The notes under the pieces were generated by a model that saw nothing but the letters and a program-made list of their open reading frames with translations, was not told the origin of the DNA and did no database searches. Source: Pararhodospirillum oryzae (GTDB lineage: Bacteria; Pseudomonadota; Alphaproteobacteria; Rhodospirillales; Rhodospirillaceae). Taken from it: a DNA stretch of 64,000 nucleotides. This document shows, piece after piece, positions 11,106 through 20,057 of the stretch (the stretch's first letter is position 1; each line of letters begins with the position of its first letter). A program made the translations under genes and the position numbers. The DNA is taken from NCBI RefSeq assembly GCF_007992075.1, contig NZ_BJZO01000004.1:1-64000 (forward strand), read 5' to 3'.

Positions 11106-12245
11106 TTAATCCAGGGTCTGGCGGTAGCGCTTGACCGCGATCACCGACACCGCCAGCAAGAACGCCATCAGCGGCCACAGGTCGGGCCAGACCTCGGGCA
11201 GGCCGTTGCCCTTGAGCATGACGCCGCGCACGATGCGCAGGAAGTGGGTCAGTGGCAAGACTTCACCCAAAACCTGAGCCCAATCCGGCATCCCCCTAAA
11301 TGGAAACATGAATCCGGACATCAGGATCGACGGCAGAAAGAAAAAGAAGCTCATCTGCATGGCCTGCAACTGATTGTGGGCCAGGGTGGAAAACAGGAAT
11401 CCGACCGCCAGGTTCGCGGTGATGAACACAACCAGCCCCAGCGCCAGGACCAGGGGCGAGCCGATCATGGGCACGTCGAACAGCACCCGGGCCGCCAGCA
11501 AGATCACGGCAACCTGGAGTCCGCCCACCAGGATGAAGGGCGCGAGCTTGCCCAGCATGACCTCGGTCGGACGCACCGGCATGGCCAGCAGGGTTTCCAT
11601 GGTTCCGCGCTCGCGTTCGCGGGTCACGGCGAGCGATGTCATGATGATCATGGTCATGGTCAGGATGGTGCCGACCAGGCCGGGCACGACGTTGTTCTGG
11701 CTCAGGGCTTCCGGGTTGTAGCGGCGCTGGATACGCACCTCGACCGCGCCGGGACGCGGCGCGCGGGCGGCCAGGGCTCCCTCCAGCAACGGCGCCAGGG
11801 CGTCGTCCACGATCCGGGGCAACGCCCCCAGCGCGTTGCCGGTGGCGGCCGGATCGGTGGCATCGGCCATGACCAGCAGGGCGGGCCGGTCGCCCCGGCG
11901 CAGATCGTGGGCAAAGGTTGACGGGATCTCGACCGCGAACTGCACCACGCCTCCGGCCAGCAGGCGCTCCAAGGTGGCCGGGTCATCGGTCCGGGTGGTG
12001 ATCCGGAAATACCCGCTGGTTTGCAAGGCGCTCACGATGGCGCGCGAAAACGGGCTGTTGTCGCCGGCCAGGACGGCGGTGGGCAGGTGCTTGGGATCGG
12101 TGTTGATGGCAAACCCGAACAAAAGAAGCTGCATGACCGGAATGCCAATCATCATGGCGAAGGTCAGCCGGTCGCGCTTCATCTGGATGAATTCCTTGAT
12201 CAGGACCGCCACCAGCCGGGCGAAGGAAAAGCGCGGCCCGGTCAT
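11106..12245 (-). CDS. ABC-2 type transporter permease
   Basis: 379-residue inner-membrane permease. It has one N-terminal membrane helix (after KEFIQMKRDRLTF), a large periplasmic loop of about 140 residues, and five helices at the C-terminus. The ERERGTMETLLAMPV motif is characteristic of ABC-2 permeases of the YhhJ/YbhR type. It pairs with the ATPase gene upstream, whose stop overlaps this start by 4 bases, and with the HlyD-type lipoprotein. Only one permease is encoded; the E. coli ybhGFSR system has two. Substrate unknown; drug or toxic compound export is likely. Confidence 0.9.
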   Translation of the reverse strand: MTGPRFSFARLVAVLIKEFIQMKRDRLTFAMMIGIPVMQLLLFGFAINTDPKHLPTAVLAGDNSPFSRAIVSALQTSGYFRITTRTDDPATLERLLAGGVVQFAVEIPSTFAHDLRRGDRPALLVMADATDPAATGNALGALPRIVDDALAPLLEGALAARAPRPGAVEVRIQRRYNPEALSQNNVVPGLVGTILTMTMIIMTSLAVTRERERGTMETLLAMPVRPTEVMLGKLAPFILVGGLQVAVILLAARVLFDVPMIGSPLVLALGLVVFITANLAVGFLFSTLAHNQLQAMQMSFFFFLPSILMSGFMFPFRGMPDWAQVLGEVLPLTHFLRIVRGVMLKGNGLPEVWPDLWPLMAFLLAVSVIAVKRYRQTLD

Positions 12246-13264
12246 GACACGCCCCCCTTCCCTTGTGGCCCCTGCCCGCTGTCGGGGGCGCGAGCCATCA
12301 GGTGGATGAAGGCATCCTCCAAGGTCGGGTGATCGCGCCGCCAGGCCAGACCGGGCTGATCCTGATATTGGAATACCGCCTGGTCGAGGGCGGGGCCGTC
12401 GGGGCCGCTCACGTGCAAGGTCGCGCCAAAGGGCGCCACCATGGCCACGCCGGGCCGGCCTTCGAGCGCCAGGGCCAGGCGGTTGAGGGTGGCCCCCGCC
12501 CCTTCCACGTGCCAGGTGGACAACCCCGAGGCGGCCACCACCTCGTCCACCGTGCCTTGCGCCAGCAGATGCCCATAGGCCATGTAGGCGATGCGGTGGC
12601 AACGCTCGGCTTCGTCCATGTAGTGGGTGCTGACCAGCACGGTCATGCCGTCGGCGGCGAGCTGGTGAATTTCGTTCCAGAATTCCCTTCGAGCCTTGGG
12701 GTCAACCCCGGCGGTGGGTTCGTCGAGCAAGAGCAGTTTTGGATTGTGCAAGATGCACGCGGCCAGGGCCAGGCGCTGCTTCCAGCCGCCCGACAAGGTA
12801 CCGGCCAGCTGGGTGCGCCGCCCGGCCAGCCCCAGGCGGTCGAGGGCCTGGGCCACCCGCTGGCGCCGGTCGGGCAAGGCATGCAGGCGGGCCACGAATT
12901 CCAGGTTTTCGCGGATGGTCAGATCCTCGTACAGGCTGAAGCGCTGGGTCATGTAGCCCACCTGCCGCTTGATCGCCCAACTGTCCTTGACGATGTCGTG
13001 GCCCAGGCAGGTCCCTTGCCCGCCGTCGGGATGCAACAGCCCGCACAGCATGCGCAGGGTGGTCGTCTTGCCGCTGCCGTTGGGGCCCAGGAAGCCGTGG
13101 ATTTCGCCCCGGGCCACGTCCAGCGAAAACCCGTTGACCACCACGCGCGGCCCGAAGCGCTTGGTCAGGCCGCGCACGCTCACCGCCGGCCCCAGGGAAG
13201 CCGGTGCCGGACCGGACGGCGACACGGGCGACACGGGCGACACCGGCGACGGGACCGCGCTCAT
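12242..13264 (-). CDS. ABC transporter ATP-binding protein
   Basis: 340-residue ATPase. Walker A is GPNGSGKT at residues 60-67, the signature is LSGGWKQRLALA, and Walker B is KLLLLDEPTAGVDP, followed by the switch His in VLVSTHYMDEAE. This is the single ATPase domain of the drug/ABC-2 class (YbhF-like, but with one domain instead of two). The N-terminus contains a short VSP repeat coded by 9-bp tandem units. The C-terminal 80 residues are the usual regulatory extension. The gene overlaps both neighbours by 4 bases. Confidence 0.92.
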   Translation of the reverse strand: MSAVPSPVSPVSPVSPSGPAPASLGPAVSVRGLTKRFGPRVVVNGFSLDVARGEIHGFLGPNGSGKTTTLRMLCGLLHPDGGQGTCLGHDIVKDSWAIKRQVGYMTQRFSLYEDLTIRENLEFVARLHALPDRRQRVAQALDRLGLAGRRTQLAGTLSGGWKQRLALAACILHNPKLLLLDEPTAGVDPKARREFWNEIHQLAADGMTVLVSTHYMDEAERCHRIAYMAYGHLLAQGTVDEVVAASGLSTWHVEGAGATLNRLALALEGRPGVAMVAPFGATLHVSGPDGPALDQAVFQYQDQPGLAWRRDHPTLEDAFIHLMARAPDSGQGPQGKGGVS

Positions 13265-14241
13265 GATCCGATCTCCACGTCAACGGGCTGGCCCGGGGTG
13301 GGGGTGTCCGCGCCCGTCAGGCGGGCCTCGATCCGGTAGACAAGTTTCGCGCGGGTTTCCAGGCTGTAGATCACCGGGGGCGTATACTCCGCCTCGCTCG
13401 CCACCCGGCTGATGGTGGCCTTGAGGCCGGCCGGGCAGCCGTCGCACGACACCCCCACCCCTTGCCCCAGGCGCAAGCCCCCGCGCGCCGGTTCGGGCAC
13501 GTAGAAGACCACGCGCCACGGCGCGTCGGGCAGCAGGACCACCACGGCGCCGCCGGCTTCCACCCATTCGCCCGGCTCGCGCACCGTGTCCTCCACCCGA
13601 CCGGCGACGGGAGCCGTGATCGTGCGCTGGGCCAGGCGCCAGGCGGCCTGATCGCGGGCGGCTTCAAGGGCGTTTTGGGTGGCGACGGCGGCGGCCACCT
13701 GATCGGCGCGCGCGGGCAGGCGGGCCTGGACCAGTTCCGCCTCCAGGCGCGCGACGCGGGCGCGGGCGGCGGCCTCGTCGGCCCGGGCCTGGTCCAGGCG
13801 GACCTGGGCCGAGGCCCGGGTGGCGACCAGGGTTTTCTCCCGCCCCAGGGCGAGGGTGGCCAAACGCAAGCCCGCCTCGGCCTCCCCCTTCTGGGCCTCC
13901 AGCACCGCCAGGTCCTCGGGCCGCGCTCCCTTGCGCAGGTCGGCCAGGGTGCGCCGGGCTTCCTCCAGCCGGGCCCCGGCCTCGGCCAGGACGGCCTGCT
14001 CGCGCGCGCTTTCCAGCGTGAACACCAGGGCCCCTTGGGCCAGCGCCTCGCCCTTGCCCGCCGGCCGCGTTTCCAGCCAGCCGGCCTCGGGCGCGGCCAG
14101 GGTGACGTAATCGGCCTCGATGTACCCGTGATACCGGGGAGACGGGTCGGTTGCGTCGCATCCGCCCACGGCCAGCGCCAGGACGCCCGCCAGCACCACG
14201 TTTCGCGTGTGTCTTTTCGTGCCCGGATCCGAAGGGGTCAT
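13261..14241 (-). CDS. HlyD-family membrane fusion lipoprotein
   Basis: 326 residues. The N-terminus is a lipoprotein signal (AVGGC lipobox). A biotinyl-lipoyl-like segment (VTLAAPEAGWLET), a long Ala/Arg/Glu coiled-coil hairpin (about 60-190), the second lipoyl half (RTITAPVAGRVEDT) and a beta-barrel follow. This is the periplasmic adaptor of an efflux pump, most like YbhG/YhiI, but anchored by lipid. Start ATG 14241 overlaps the TetR stop by 4 bases. Operon order is regulator, adaptor, ATPase, permease. Confidence 0.88.
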   Translation of the reverse strand: MTPSDPGTKRHTRNVVLAGVLALAVGGCDATDPSPRYHGYIEADYVTLAAPEAGWLETRPAGKGEALAQGALVFTLESAREQAVLAEAGARLEEARRTLADLRKGARPEDLAVLEAQKGEAEAGLRLATLALGREKTLVATRASAQVRLDQARADEAAARARVARLEAELVQARLPARADQVAAAVATQNALEAARDQAAWRLAQRTITAPVAGRVEDTVREPGEWVEAGGAVVVLLPDAPWRVVFYVPEPARGGLRLGQGVGVSCDGCPAGLKATISRVASEAEYTPPVIYSLETRAKLVYRIEARLTGADTPTPGQPVDVEIGS

Positions 14242-14897
14242 GACCGCTCTCCCGCTGGCGCGTCCGCCGCCCCGGGGGCAAGGCCGCGCAAGAACAGCTC
14301 CACATGGGCGTGCAGCAAATCGGCGGGGGGAACCGATGTTTCCTCGACGGCCGCGAAGGTGGTCTGCCACACCGCCCCCATGAGAACCGGGGCCACGAAC
14401 AAGCGCGCGTGAACCGTGGGATCGATGGCGCGAAACTCGCCCGTGGCCACCCCGTGGGCAAGGATGCGCCCGATCAACCCCAGCCCCCGGCACACCACTT
14501 CGCGGTAATAGAACCGCGCGAGGCCGGGAAACGATCCGGCATTGGCGATCACGAGCTTGGGCAGCGCCGCCCGCCGGGGATCGCCAATGATCCCCGCCAT
14601 GCCCTGGGCCACCGCGCGCAACCGATCACCGGCCGACAGGGGGCTTTCCCCCAGGTCCCCTTCAAGACGCGCGATGGTCGTTCCCAGCATGGCCTGGACC
14701 ACGGCCTCGAACAGGGCTTCCTTGGACGCGTAGTACAGATAAAGGGTTCCCTTGGCCACGCCGGCCCGCCGGGCCACGTCTTCCATGCGCGTGGCCGCGA
14801 ACCCACGCCCCACGAAGGTATCAAGCGCCGCTTCCAGCACTTCCTGGGGCCGGGCCTCCTTGCGACGGCGGGCGGCGGGCGGGGGAGCGTCTTCCAT
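14238..14897 (-). CDS. TetR/AcrR-family regulator (CecR-like)
   Basis: 219-residue repressor. The N-terminal helix-turn-helix reads RMEDVARRAGVAKGTLYLYY, followed by the larger ligand domain. It is the first gene of the efflux operon and overlaps the adaptor gene by 4 bases. A perfect inverted repeat lies 31 bases upstream, so autoregulation of the whole operon is likely. The layout parallels E. coli cecR-ybhGFSR. Confidence 0.9.
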   Translation of the reverse strand: MEDAPPPAARRRKEARPQEVLEAALDTFVGRGFAATRMEDVARRAGVAKGTLYLYYASKEALFEAVVQAMLGTTIARLEGDLGESPLSAGDRLRAVAQGMAGIIGDPRRAALPKLVIANAGSFPGLARFYYREVVCRGLGLIGRILAHGVATGEFRAIDPTVHARLFVAPVLMGAVWQTTFAAVEETSVPPADLLHAHVELFLRGLAPGAADAPAGERS

Positions 14898-14928
14898 GGG
14901 TGTTGCCTTTCCTGGGACGATCCATTAA

Positions 14929-14946
14929 TGACTGGATGGTCAGTCA
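14929..14946. promoter_or_regulatory. TetR operator, perfect inverted repeat
   Basis: TGACTG-GATGGT-CAGTCA: two 6-bp arms that are exact reverse complements with a 6-bp centre. It sits 31 bases before the TetR start, where a repressor would block transcription of the efflux operon. The form is typical of AcrR/CecR-type operators. It is also in the divergent region that leads to the reductase gene at 15144. Confidence 0.7.
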
Positions 14947-15143
14947 GTATGGTGTTCCCCTGTACCGCCGGGGTCAAGCCCAAAAAAGAACAGGGCGGAT
15001 TGCGGATTTCCTCCCCTTGATCGAACCTCGTCCGGTGACAAGATGGACAAGGGCAGCTGGAGTGTGTCTTTTCGCTCCGTGCCCGCGTTCGCTCCCCGCG
15101 CGGCCGGGCGGGGAAACCTCTTCCATGATAAGGAGTCTGGCGC

Positions 15144-16055
15144 ATGCCCTCTCCCCCCTCCCCTTGCGTGGCGATCATCGGAGCTGGCGCCATCGGGGGC
15201 CTTTTCGCGGCCGCCCTTCACGAGGCGGGCGTGGCGGTGGTGGTGTGCGCGCGCGGCGCCCTTGAGACCCTGAGCGTCGAGTACGAGGGGGAGACCCGGG
15301 TCCTTCCCGTGCGCGTGATCACCGATCCGGCCAGTGTCACGCCGGTGGACTGGGTAATCGTGGCGACCAAGGCCCACGACACGCCCCTGATCGCGCCGTG
15401 GCTTGCGCGGCTGCTGGGCCCGTCCACCCCGGTGGTGGTGGCGCAAAACGGCATTGACCACGAAGCCCGCCTGCGCCCCTTGGTGGGCGAGCGCCCGATC
15501 GTGCCGGCCCTGGTGTACGTGGCGATCGAACGCACGGCGCCCGGCCACATCGTTCATCACACCGGGCACGACGTGGTGGTGCCCGCCGATGCCGCCGCCC
15601 AGGCCTTCGCCCGTCTCATGGCCCCCGGGTCACTGCTTTCGGTACGGACCGAGGCCGATTTCCTCACCGCGGCCTGGCGCAAGCTGCTGACCAACGTGGC
15701 GGCGAATCCGATCACGACCCTGACCTTGCGCCGCATGGACGTGATGGCGGAGCCGGGGATCAACGCCCTGGCCCGCGCCCTGATGGCCGAGGCGGTGGCC
15801 ACCGGCCAGGCCGCCGGCGCCCGCCTGTCGGCCGACGACGTGGAAGACGTGATGACCATCTATCGGGGGGTCAATCCCTCCGGAGGGTCATCCATGCTCT
15901 ACGACCGGCTGCGCGGCGCTCCCCTGGAACACGCCCACCTCACGGGGGCCGTGGTGGAAACCGCCCGGCGCCACGGGGTTGGGGTTCCGCTGAACGAGGC
16001 CGTGCTGGCCTTGCTCGAAGCCCTGGATCGTGGGCTCCAGGACACCAGACCCTGA
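15144..16055 (+). CDS. 2-dehydropantoate 2-reductase family protein (PanE/ApbA-like)
   Basis: 303-residue NADPH-dependent reductase. The N-terminal dinucleotide motif is AIIGAGAIGGLFAAAL. The catalytic Lys is in AAWRKLLTNVAANP, and the C-terminal SSMLYDRLRGAPLE segment carries the conserved Ser and Glu of ketopantoate reductases. If it is true PanE it makes pantoate for coenzyme A; the family has many paralogues acting on other 2-keto acids. A strong AAGGAG site precedes the ATG. Confidence 0.8.
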   Translation: MPSPPSPCVAIIGAGAIGGLFAAALHEAGVAVVVCARGALETLSVEYEGETRVLPVRVITDPASVTPVDWVIVATKAHDTPLIAPWLARLLGPSTPVVVAQNGIDHEARLRPLVGERPIVPALVYVAIERTAPGHIVHHTGHDVVVPADAAAQAFARLMAPGSLLSVRTEADFLTAAWRKLLTNVAANPITTLTLRRMDVMAEPGINALARALMAEAVATGQAAGARLSADDVEDVMTIYRGVNPSGGSSMLYDRLRGAPLEHAHLTGAVVETARRHGVGVPLNEAVLALLEALDRGLQDTRP

Positions 16056-16146
16056 ACCAGCGCGCCCGGCCGGGGGTCCCTGGCCCGACGCTGCTTCTCG
16101 CGCCCCGCCGCACACGAGAAAGCCCCCCTGTCGGGAGATCGCGCCC

Positions 16147-16551
16147 ATGACGAGCCTCACCCCCTCCCTGGAAGGCGTCACGGCAAACCTGATGGTGGAC
16201 GACGTGGCCCGCACGGTTTCCTATTACCGCGACGTACTGGGGTTCGAGCCTCTGGTCACCGTTCCCGAAACCGTGCCCTTGCAATGGGCCTTGCTGAAGC
16301 GCGACGACGTGGCCCTGATGTTTCAGGAAAGCCATAGCCTGATCGCCCAATACCCTGTTTTAAAAGATCGGGTTCCGGGCGGAGGGCTGAGTTTGTTCAT
16401 CACCGTGCGCGACGTGGAAGGCCTCTTCGCCAGCGTGCTCGGCAAGGCGGAAATCCTTGAGGAGCCGCACGATACCTTTTACGGCATGCGGGAGTTCGCG
16501 ATGCTTGACTGCAACGGACTGGTCCTGACCTTCGCCGAGCGGATTGCCTGA
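16147..16551 (+). CDS. VOC (glyoxalase/bleomycin-resistance) family protein
   Basis: 134-residue cytoplasmic protein with two babbab repeats of the vicinal-oxygen-chelate fold. The N-terminal half contains VDDVARTVSYYRDVLGF; the C-terminal half ends MLDCNGLVLTFAE with the usual metal-side Glu. Substrate unknown. Start ATG 16147 follows a GGGAG-type site. It is 91 bases after the reductase gene and could be cotranscribed. Confidence 0.8.
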   Translation: MTSLTPSLEGVTANLMVDDVARTVSYYRDVLGFEPLVTVPETVPLQWALLKRDDVALMFQESHSLIAQYPVLKDRVPGGGLSLFITVRDVEGLFASVLGKAEILEEPHDTFYGMREFAMLDCNGLVLTFAERIA

Positions 16552-16636
16552 CCCTGTCCCTCGCGCGTCCCTCCTTGCCTTCCCGGGATCGCGCAAGGAA
16601 GAAGGGGGGCCGGGAAGCCGCCCCCGCCTTCCCGAC

Positions 16637-16996
16637 CTACCCGTGGCAGGCCTTCAGTCCCTCGACGGTGGCGGCGTCGGGCAGGGCGCCCTGGACGGCC
16701 AGGCGGGCGGCCACGTCGGGGTTGGGCTCGGTGCTGATCAGCACGCTCACGCCGCGCGCGCCCATGCGCTTGACGAACCCCATGCCACACCCGGCAGTGA
16801 TCAGCACGTCCACGTCGTCCAGGGGATGGGGCCCCCGGCAATGAAAATCGTGGATGATCAGGGACGGGGGCAGTTGCAGCGGCGTTTGCGCCACCGGTTC
16901 ACCGTCGGGGGTGGTTTCGTAGATCAGGAAGCGCCGGGCCCGGCCGGCGTGGGCGCTGACGGTACGAAAGTTCATGGTGCTGATCGCGATGCGCAT
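16637..16996 (-). CDS. NifX/NafY-like iron-molybdenum cofactor-binding protein (COG1433)
   Basis: 119 residues of the dinitrogenase Fe-Mo cofactor biosynthesis fold: N-terminal MRIAIST, a conserved HAGRARRFLIY segment and VLITAGCGMGFVKRM, where the Gly-Cys-Gly turn lies. Such small proteins carry metal clusters in nitrogenase and other pathways. It lies 25 bases after the large radical SAM gene, so the two are very probably one operon. An AAGGA site precedes the start. No nitrogenase genes are in the window. Confidence 0.8.
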   Translation of the reverse strand: MRIAISTMNFRTVSAHAGRARRFLIYETTPDGEPVAQTPLQLPPSLIIHDFHCRGPHPLDDVDVLITAGCGMGFVKRMGARGVSVLISTEPNPDVAARLAVQGALPDAATVEGLKACHG

Positions 16997-17021
16997 GGGG
17001 CATCCTTGTCCGGTTGACGTG

Positions 17022-19643
17022 TCAGGAACAAGCGGGGGGAGACTGGGGATCCGGCGCGCTGGTCGAGCGCCAGCGCGGGGTAAGAACGAAGTCGGGAACG
17101 CCGCTCAGCCTGGGCATGTCGGCCTCCAGCAGCGGCCAGACCTCGGCCGGATCGGGCACGGCGCGCGGAGGAAGGCTGGCCGGGCCGTGCTCGTAGAGGG
17201 CCACCACATGGTCGCGCGGCGTGCCCAGGCACGGGCCATAGGCGGAAAGGGTATCGAAAAACGACGGGCGCAGGATATCGGCGTAGCGCGCTGCCTGGGC
17301 CTGGGTCAGCCGCTCCCTGACCGACGCATCGATGTCGTAATCGGCGAGGCGGCTGTCGCACAGGGCCCGGGCCGGGTACACGTGGCGGATATCGAAGCGT
17401 TCCGGCTCGGCGTGGATGGGCGTGCCCGGTTCCAGGACAAAGGGCCCGGCCACGGCGGCATGGATACTGTCCTGGTGGGCGTGAAGAAAATCCAGGGTCG
17501 CGCGCAGGTCGGTTCGGGTCTCCCCGGGGAAGCCCACGATCAAGAACACATGGTTGCGAATGCCGGCCTCGGCGGACAGGGTCAGGGTGCGGGCCGACCC
17601 GGCCACGTCGTTGCCCTTGTCCATGCGGGCCAGCACCCGGTCCGATCCCGATTCCAGGCCCCAGTACAGGCACACGCAGCCCGCCTTGCGCATGAGCGCC
17701 AGGGTCTCGGCGGTGAAATCGGCGGTGGGCTTGGCCAGGGCGTAAAAACGCAGGTCCAGGCCGCGCTCCAAGATGGCCTCGCTCAATTTCCGCAAACGCA
17801 AGGCGGGAATCATCTCGTCGACAAAGGTAAAGTGCCGGATGCCCCGCGCCACGTGGTGGGCCAGCTCATCGACCACCCGCGCCACCGGAGCCGCCTTGTA
17901 CGAAGCGGCATAGGAGGCGAAATGGTTGCAAAACGTGCACCGGCGCCAATAGCAGCCCCGCGAGCTGAGAATCGGCACCACAGGCACCGGCGTGAGATAG
18001 GCATCGGCCGGGGTATCGCCAAAATCGGCGAAGGGCAGATCGCCCGGGCGCACGGTCGCGGTGTTAGGCTGGCGGGTGATGGTTTCGGTGTCGGGGTCGT
18101 GGCGGACCACCCCGGGCACCGAGGACAAGGGGCGGCCGTCGCGGTGAGCTTCCAGCAGGGCCAGGAACGCGCCCTCCCCCTCCCCCAGGATCACGGCATC
18201 GACGCACGGTTCGGCCAGGAAGCCCTCCAGATTGGAATCCTTGAAAAAACCTCCCCCGAACACCACGACGGTCTCGGGCCGGCGGGCCTTGACAAGGCGC
18301 GCGCACTGCAAGGTGAACGGCAGCTGATCGGTGAAGGTAAGGGAAAAACCGATGACGGCGGCGTGTTGGGCCAGCAGATGGGCCGCGCAGGCCTCGACCA
18401 CCCACGACACCGGCCCCCGTCCCTGCGCCGCGCGCTCGAACTGGCCTTGCAAGGTGCGCCCGGTCAGCGACAAGGCCATCAGCAGGCGCGGTGCCAGGGT
18501 TTTGTAGCCCTCGGGATCGACGAACAAAGGGTCGAGCTGTTCCATGCGCGCGAAGGCGTCGTCGAGATCGGCGCGACCGTCGAACTCAAGATCGGTTTCC
18601 CCCTGGCGCAAGGCCCGGATGAAGTCGCGGTACACCAGGGCATTGAGATCGACCAGGGCGCACTGGAACGCCCCGTTCGCCTCGACCGCGCCCTTGATCT
18701 GGGCAATCCCCAGGGGGCGGGCCGGCAACACTCCGATGCCGTTGACCAGCAAGGCCCGGGTGGGATCAAGCGGTGCCGGGGCCTCGTCCGGGGTTGGCTC
18801 GGGGCACGGGGTCAGGGACAAGGGCACATGGAAATCGAAGTTTTCGTGCGAAAAGCGGGGCAGCGCGCGCAAGGCGCGCTCACGCGCCTGGGTGGCCTCG
18901 GCCTCGCGCCCCTGGGCATGCAAGCAGGCGATCAGGCCGGCATGGGCCTCGGCCAGGCGCGGCGCGCGGGCGGCGGCCACCCGGTAGAGCGGCAGGGCCT
19001 CGCCGTGGCGGCCGTGGGTGGTCAGGGCCTGGGCGGCAAGGGCCAGGAACTCGGGACCGCGCTGGGGATGGGAGCCCAGGCGCTCCAGGGCGGCGCGGGC
19101 CTCGTCCACGTGCCCCCGGCGCACCAGCGCCCCGGCGGCGGCGCGCGCCACGTCGGGATCGGTGCCCAGGCGGGCGAGCGCCCCCCGGGCCTCGGCCTCG
19201 GCCTCGCGCACGCGGCCCAGGTCAAGCAGGGCCTGGAGAAGCAAGGCAAGGGTGGGCGCCAGGGTGGGCCGCAAGGCCAGGGCCCGGCGGGCGGCCGGCA
19301 CCGCCTCTTCCCAGTTGCCGTTCTGATACAAGGCGGCCGCCTCGATCATCGCGGCGTCGGCCTGGGTGGGATCGTCGGCGAGCGCGCGGCCCGCCTCGCG
19401 CGCGGCCCGCGCGAACAGGCGCGCGCGCAACAGGGCATGAGACAGGAACACGCCGCGCAACGCCCGTTCAACCGGGGTGCGGGGCCGCTTGCCCAAACCC
19501 TGCCCCGGGTTGCGCCGGCGCACCAGGGTCCAGGCCAGTTCCTCGGCGCGGGCCCCGGCCCCGGCGTTCATCAGGCGGGCGATGTCGGCCAGGGCCGCCT
19601 CTTCATCGAAAGGGCGCGGGGCGGAAGCGGCGGTCGATTTCAT
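17022..19643 (-). CDS. TPR and B12-binding-like radical SAM protein
   Basis: 873 residues. The first 260 or so are TPR-like helical repeats rich in Ala and Arg. A Rossmann-like segment (about 310-480) contains VVVFGGGFF and VILGEGEGAFL, resembling the cobalamin-binding domain of class B radical SAM enzymes, although no DxHxxG cobalt-ligand motif is seen. The radical SAM core has the cluster motif RGCYWRRCTFC, with cysteines at 564, 569 and 572 (C-x4-C-x2-C rather than C-x3-C-x2-C), then CLYWGLESGSDRVL. The product is unknown. It is followed by the COG1433 gene, and no precursor peptide was recognised. Confidence 0.82.
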   Translation of the reverse strand: MKSTAASAPRPFDEEAALADIARLMNAGAGARAEELAWTLVRRRNPGQGLGKRPRTPVERALRGVFLSHALLRARLFARAAREAGRALADDPTQADAAMIEAAALYQNGNWEEAVPAARRALALRPTLAPTLALLLQALLDLGRVREAEAEARGALARLGTDPDVARAAAGALVRRGHVDEARAALERLGSHPQRGPEFLALAAQALTTHGRHGEALPLYRVAAARAPRLAEAHAGLIACLHAQGREAEATQARERALRALPRFSHENFDFHVPLSLTPCPEPTPDEAPAPLDPTRALLVNGIGVLPARPLGIAQIKGAVEANGAFQCALVDLNALVYRDFIRALRQGETDLEFDGRADLDDAFARMEQLDPLFVDPEGYKTLAPRLLMALSLTGRTLQGQFERAAQGRGPVSWVVEACAAHLLAQHAAVIGFSLTFTDQLPFTLQCARLVKARRPETVVVFGGGFFKDSNLEGFLAEPCVDAVILGEGEGAFLALLEAHRDGRPLSSVPGVVRHDPDTETITRQPNTATVRPGDLPFADFGDTPADAYLTPVPVVPILSSRGCYWRRCTFCNHFASYAASYKAAPVARVVDELAHHVARGIRHFTFVDEMIPALRLRKLSEAILERGLDLRFYALAKPTADFTAETLALMRKAGCVCLYWGLESGSDRVLARMDKGNDVAGSARTLTLSAEAGIRNHVFLIVGFPGETRTDLRATLDFLHAHQDSIHAAVAGPFVLEPGTPIHAEPERFDIRHVYPARALCDSRLADYDIDASVRERLTQAQAARYADILRPSFFDTLSAYGPCLGTPRDHVVALYEHGPASLPPRAVPDPAEVWPLLEADMPRLSGVPDFVLTPRWRSTSAPDPQSPPACS

Positions 19644-20057
19644 ATGGCGGGCCTTCGCGATCGGAGCGCATGCCCCCGATCATAGCGCGTTTGCGCCCGA
19701 CCAGAAGGGGCGTTTTCCCTTTCGTTCCCCGCCGGGCCGACGGGCAAGGGCGCTCCCCAGGGTGGGGCCGGTAAAAGCATGCCTCCCCCCCTCAAGAGAA
19801 GGCTTGTTGAGACGATCGTCCCCGGTTATTTGATGAACCCCGACAGCAGGGGCATCCAGCAAGTCCATCTTGTCATGAAAACAAAAATCTCTTCAAAGAA
19901 AAGATCGACTCGAAACAAACGCCGAGAACAGAAATCAAAACCTGGCCTCATGCCTCATGCCCTGTCCTGCCGTAAGTTTTCAAGCCACCACACCCCGATG
20001 TGAACCCTCTCCCTCGGCGTGCGCTTCCCATGAAGTTTCGCCCAAAAGAGAATGCCC
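19644..20057. other. intergenic region before PiT transporter
   Basis: 414 bases between the divergent radical SAM and phosphate-transporter genes. It presumably holds both promoters. The right half is notably richer in A+T (19870-19950). No RNA gene, terminator or convincing small gene was seen; a 74-codon open frame at 19779 has no family resemblance. Confidence 0.4.

Noticed and set aside
16974-19685. 903-codon open frame opposite the radical SAM gene
   Set aside because: Antisense of a protein with clear motifs; no domain recognisable and Gly/Gln/His-rich.
19854-19900. Possible Pho box before the phosphate transporter
   Set aside because: Only one half-site-like CTTGTCAT was seen, without a second spaced copy.
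17022-20057. RiPP system with the radical SAM protein as maturase
   Set aside because: No short precursor with a plausible leader/core was found near the gene, and TPR plus B12-like architecture is not specific to RiPPs.
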